From contig DCUS01000236.1 of the NCBI GenBank assembly GCA_002327885.1, forward strand, positions 1-6,286: DNA of 6,286 nucleotides. Reading direction: 5' to 3'. This document shows, one piece after another, positions 4,739 to 6,286 of this stretch. Numbering within the stretch: the stretch's first letter is position 1; the number at the start of each line of letters is the position of its first letter. Position numbers and translations under genes: made by a program. The stretch comes from Syntrophaceae bacterium UBA2208. Lineage in GTDB: Bacteria > Desulfobacterota > BSN033 > UBA1163. The notes under the pieces are model-generated. The model was not told where the DNA came from. It saw only the letters and a list, made by a program, of their open reading frames with translations, and did not search any database.

Positions 4739-5857
4739 GTGTTCAAGAAAGCAGTCTTTCCGGGAAAATATATCCAAGGCGTTGGTGCTATAGGCGAATT
4801 ACCCGCACTGATTAATTTGCTGGGCAAACAGGGGCTTATATTGGCCTCGCCCTCGGTGAAGGAGAAGGTACTTCCCGAGTGCCGCATTGATTGGAGTCCG
4901 CATGCCATTGACATCGAATTATTCCGTGGCGAGTGCTGCGAGGATGAGTTGGCCCGGTTGTCCGCCATCGTTACGCAAAAGCATGTGGATGTTGTTGTCG
5001 GCATGGGAGGAGGGAAGACCATTGACACGGCGAAAATCGTCGCCGACCGGATGGACATAGCCGTGATCATTATCCCCACTATCGCTTCGACCGATGCACC
5101 GTGCAGCGGGTGTGCGGTGCTGTACTCAAAGGACGGGATCTTCGATTCCATATGCTATCAGAAAGCAAACCCGGCGGTGGTGCTTGTGGATGCGGGTATC
5201 ATAGCAGGGGCGCCGACACGTTTTCTCGTTGCCGGGATGGGCGATGCGCTGTCGACATGGTTCGAAGCCAGGTCCTGCGAGCGTACCCAGTCTCCAAACG
5301 AGTGTGGCGGATATAGCACAACGGTGGGACTCCACATCGGCAAACTATGTTATGAAACGCTGCTGGCCTATGGTGTGGCCGCTAAAGTTGCAAGTGAGAA
5401 GCATATCGTCACCCCGGCATTAGATCACATTGTCGAGGCGAATATTCTGTTGAGCGGAATCGGGTTTGAAAGCGCCGGATTGGCGGCAGCCCATTCCATT
5501 CAGAATGGTTTGACCGCATTGGCGGAAACCCATTCGTTTTACCACGGGGAAAAGGTCGCTTTTGGCGTTTTGGTCGGGCTCCAACTCACAGACGCATCTA
5601 CGGACGAATCGGCAGCTGTTTTTTCGTTCTGCGAGGACGTCGGCTTGCCGACCACGCTTGCGGACATCGGTCTGGAAAACGCCGACCGGGAAAGACTGAT
5701 GGGTGCCGCTGAAAAGGCCTGCGCTCCCGGCGAGTCCATCCATCACGAAGCGGGACTGATCACTCCCGAAAAAGTCCTCAATGCCATGATCGCGGCGGAC
5801 GCCATTGGCAGGGGAAGGAGAGATCGCAGAAGGAACCACCGAGCAGGAGAGCTCTAG
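4739..5857 (+). CDS. gldA: Glycerol dehydrogenase, NAD-dependent
   Basis: This is a group III metal-dependent alcohol dehydrogenase of 372 residues that oxidises glycerol to dihydroxyacetone with NAD+ (or the reverse) in the cytoplasm. The start fits the family (FPGKYIQGVGAIGEL). The dinucleotide-binding segment is G88-M-G-G-G-K93 followed by TIDTAK. The block IPTIASTDAPCSGCAVLYS is typical of GldA. Metal ligands are D169 (AGMGDALSTWFEA), H252 (GLAAAHSIQNGL) and H269 (FYHGEKVAFG). TPALDHIVEANILLSGIGFE and GESIHHEAGLITPEKVL complete the match. The start is GTG 4739, 5 bases after AGAGGAGG (4726-4733). An ATG at 4737 overlaps it but is out of frame and soon meets a stop. The last 15 residues, RGRRDRRRNHRAGEL, are basic and unlike the short tail of known enzymes. 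No partner kinase is adjacent. The long minus-strand frames across the gene are shadows. Confidence 0.94.
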   Translation: MFKKAVFPGKYIQGVGAIGELPALINLLGKQGLILASPSVKEKVLPECRIDWSPHAIDIELFRGECCEDELARLSAIVTQKHVDVVVGMGGGKTIDTAKIVADRMDIAVIIIPTIASTDAPCSGCAVLYSKDGIFDSICYQKANPAVVLVDAGIIAGAPTRFLVAGMGDALSTWFEARSCERTQSPNECGGYSTTVGLHIGKLCYETLLAYGVAAKVASEKHIVTPALDHIVEANILLSGIGFESAGLAAAHSIQNGLTALAETHSFYHGEKVAFGVLVGLQLTDASTDESAAVFSFCEDVGLPTTLADIGLENADRERLMGAAEKACAPGESIHHEAGLITPEKVLNAMIAADAIGRGRRDRRRNHRAGEL

Positions 5858-5984
5858 GAATTCAGGATCTCCCAAGGATTGTGGCGAACAGTCGGATGCA
5901 GGAGATGGCAAACTTGAACAGGGAGAATACTTTATACAAGGACTCAAACGAGTCTAACTAAATGAAATTGTGCATAGGGCGGAA

Positions 5985-6020
5985 GGTTGTTCCCAATCCT
6001 GCCGGGAGCAGCCCTCTCTT
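5985..6020 (+). terminator. Possible intrinsic terminator downstream of gldA
   Basis: As RNA, GGUUGUUCCC (5985-5994) pairs with GGGAGCAGCC (6004-6013) over 10 pairs, two of them G-U, around a 9-base loop. The following tail, CTCTCTT, is pyrimidine-rich but not a true U-run. It lies 127 bases after the gldA stop with no gene between. Folding energy was not computed. Confidence 0.4.
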
Positions 6021-6144
6021 AGCGAGGATCCGTGATTTCTATCTGTAATCGTTGAAGTCAAGGGTTGCTTTCGAGCGAAGAGTAGTAGGTGCATTTATTG
6101 AGGGGTTGCAGGCTTTTTGCATGTGACCCTCAAGATGGTTTTCT

Positions 6145-6246
6145 TTATCCGTTCTCTTGAATCCCTCTATAAAACAGATATTTCTGTGCAGGCTCTATTA
6201 TTCCTGATCGTTGACCTCTATCCTTTCTCCAAATCAAATTCTCCAT
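6145..6246 (-). CDS. Possible 33-residue small ORF
   Basis: On the minus strand, ATG (6244-6246) lies 9 bases after a perfect AGGAGG (6256-6261) and opens a 33-codon frame ending in TAA (6145-6147). It starts MENLIWRKDRGQRSG and continues IIEPAQKYLFYRGIQ. The composition is polar with several aromatics, with no signal peptide or metal motif. The ribosome site is its main support, though the spacing is slightly long. The family is not recognised, and it may be a chance frame or a gene start broken by a stop. Confidence 0.3.
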   Translation of the reverse strand: MENLIWRKDRGQRSGIIEPAQKYLFYRGIQENG

Positions 6247-6286
6247 CGCAAGATTCCTCCTATTTTCTGGTCACATTCGTTTATTA

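Larger units (their letters stand above)
5858..6286. other. Intergenic end of window, little visible
   Basis: About 430 bases follow gldA to the window edge. They hold the possible terminator at 5985-6020 and the weak minus-strand ORF at 6145-6246. No long frame, RNA gene or repeat family was recognised. The region 6050-6286 is pyrimidine-rich on the plus strand. Confidence 0.55.

Noticed and set aside
4447..5151. 234-codon open frame on the minus strand over the NHL remnant and the gldA 5' half
   Set aside because: It lies mostly antisense to the strongly conserved gldA coding region, has no family motif or ribosome site, and is explained as a shadow frame.
5420..5947. 175-codon open frame on the minus strand over the gldA 3' half
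   Set aside because: Antisense shadow of gldA with low-complexity serine/proline-rich composition and no recognisable domain.

Overview
The window looks like an ordinary chromosomal stretch from an anaerobic Desulfobacterota (deltaproteobacteria-like) genome of moderate GC. This assignment is inference. It rests on a 47-residue zinc-ribbon protein of a type I associate with those genomes, an IHF-beta-like remnant, and palindromic repeats of the CTTGTCCTGAG/CTTGTCGAAGG kind that are scattered through many such genomes. No phage, CRISPR, rRNA or tRNA genes were seen.

Layout. At 3-554 is the 3' part of a conserved secreted or periplasmic hypothetical protein, cut by the window edge. A near-perfect 38-base palindrome (602-639) and a promoter-like sequence lead into a stand-alone ATP-pyrophosphatase protein of the GMP-synthase family (748-1680), which has no glutaminase domain. 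A stretch of about 690 bases without a convincing gene (1681-2375) holds inverted-repeat clusters and a strong sigma70-type promoter for galT, galactose-1-phosphate uridylyltransferase (2376-3386). From 3390 to 4700 the DNA is gene-poor and decaying. It holds a broken IHF/HU gene, an intact small zinc-ribbon gene on the minus strand (3741-3884) with a very short or frame-broken ORF upstream, a minus-strand coding-like remnant followed by a terminator-like hairpin, and a secreted NHL-repeat (beta-propeller) gene reduced to its signal peptide and a few repeat scraps. gldA, NAD-dependent glycerol dehydrogenase (4739-5857), is intact and starts with GTG. The last 430 bases hold a possible gldA terminator and one possible 33-residue ORF on the minus strand.

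The three full-length enzymes (GMP-synthase-like, GalT, GldA) do not form a pathway or an operon. They are separated by long gaps, and two have their own promoter-like sequences. Several reading frames discussed here are shorter than 60 codons and are easily missed: the IHF remnant, the zinc-ribbon gene and the NHL remnant. I found no convincing undescribed multi-gene system. The best leads are the divergent stand-alone GMP-synthase-like enzyme and the cluster of fresh pseudogenes.
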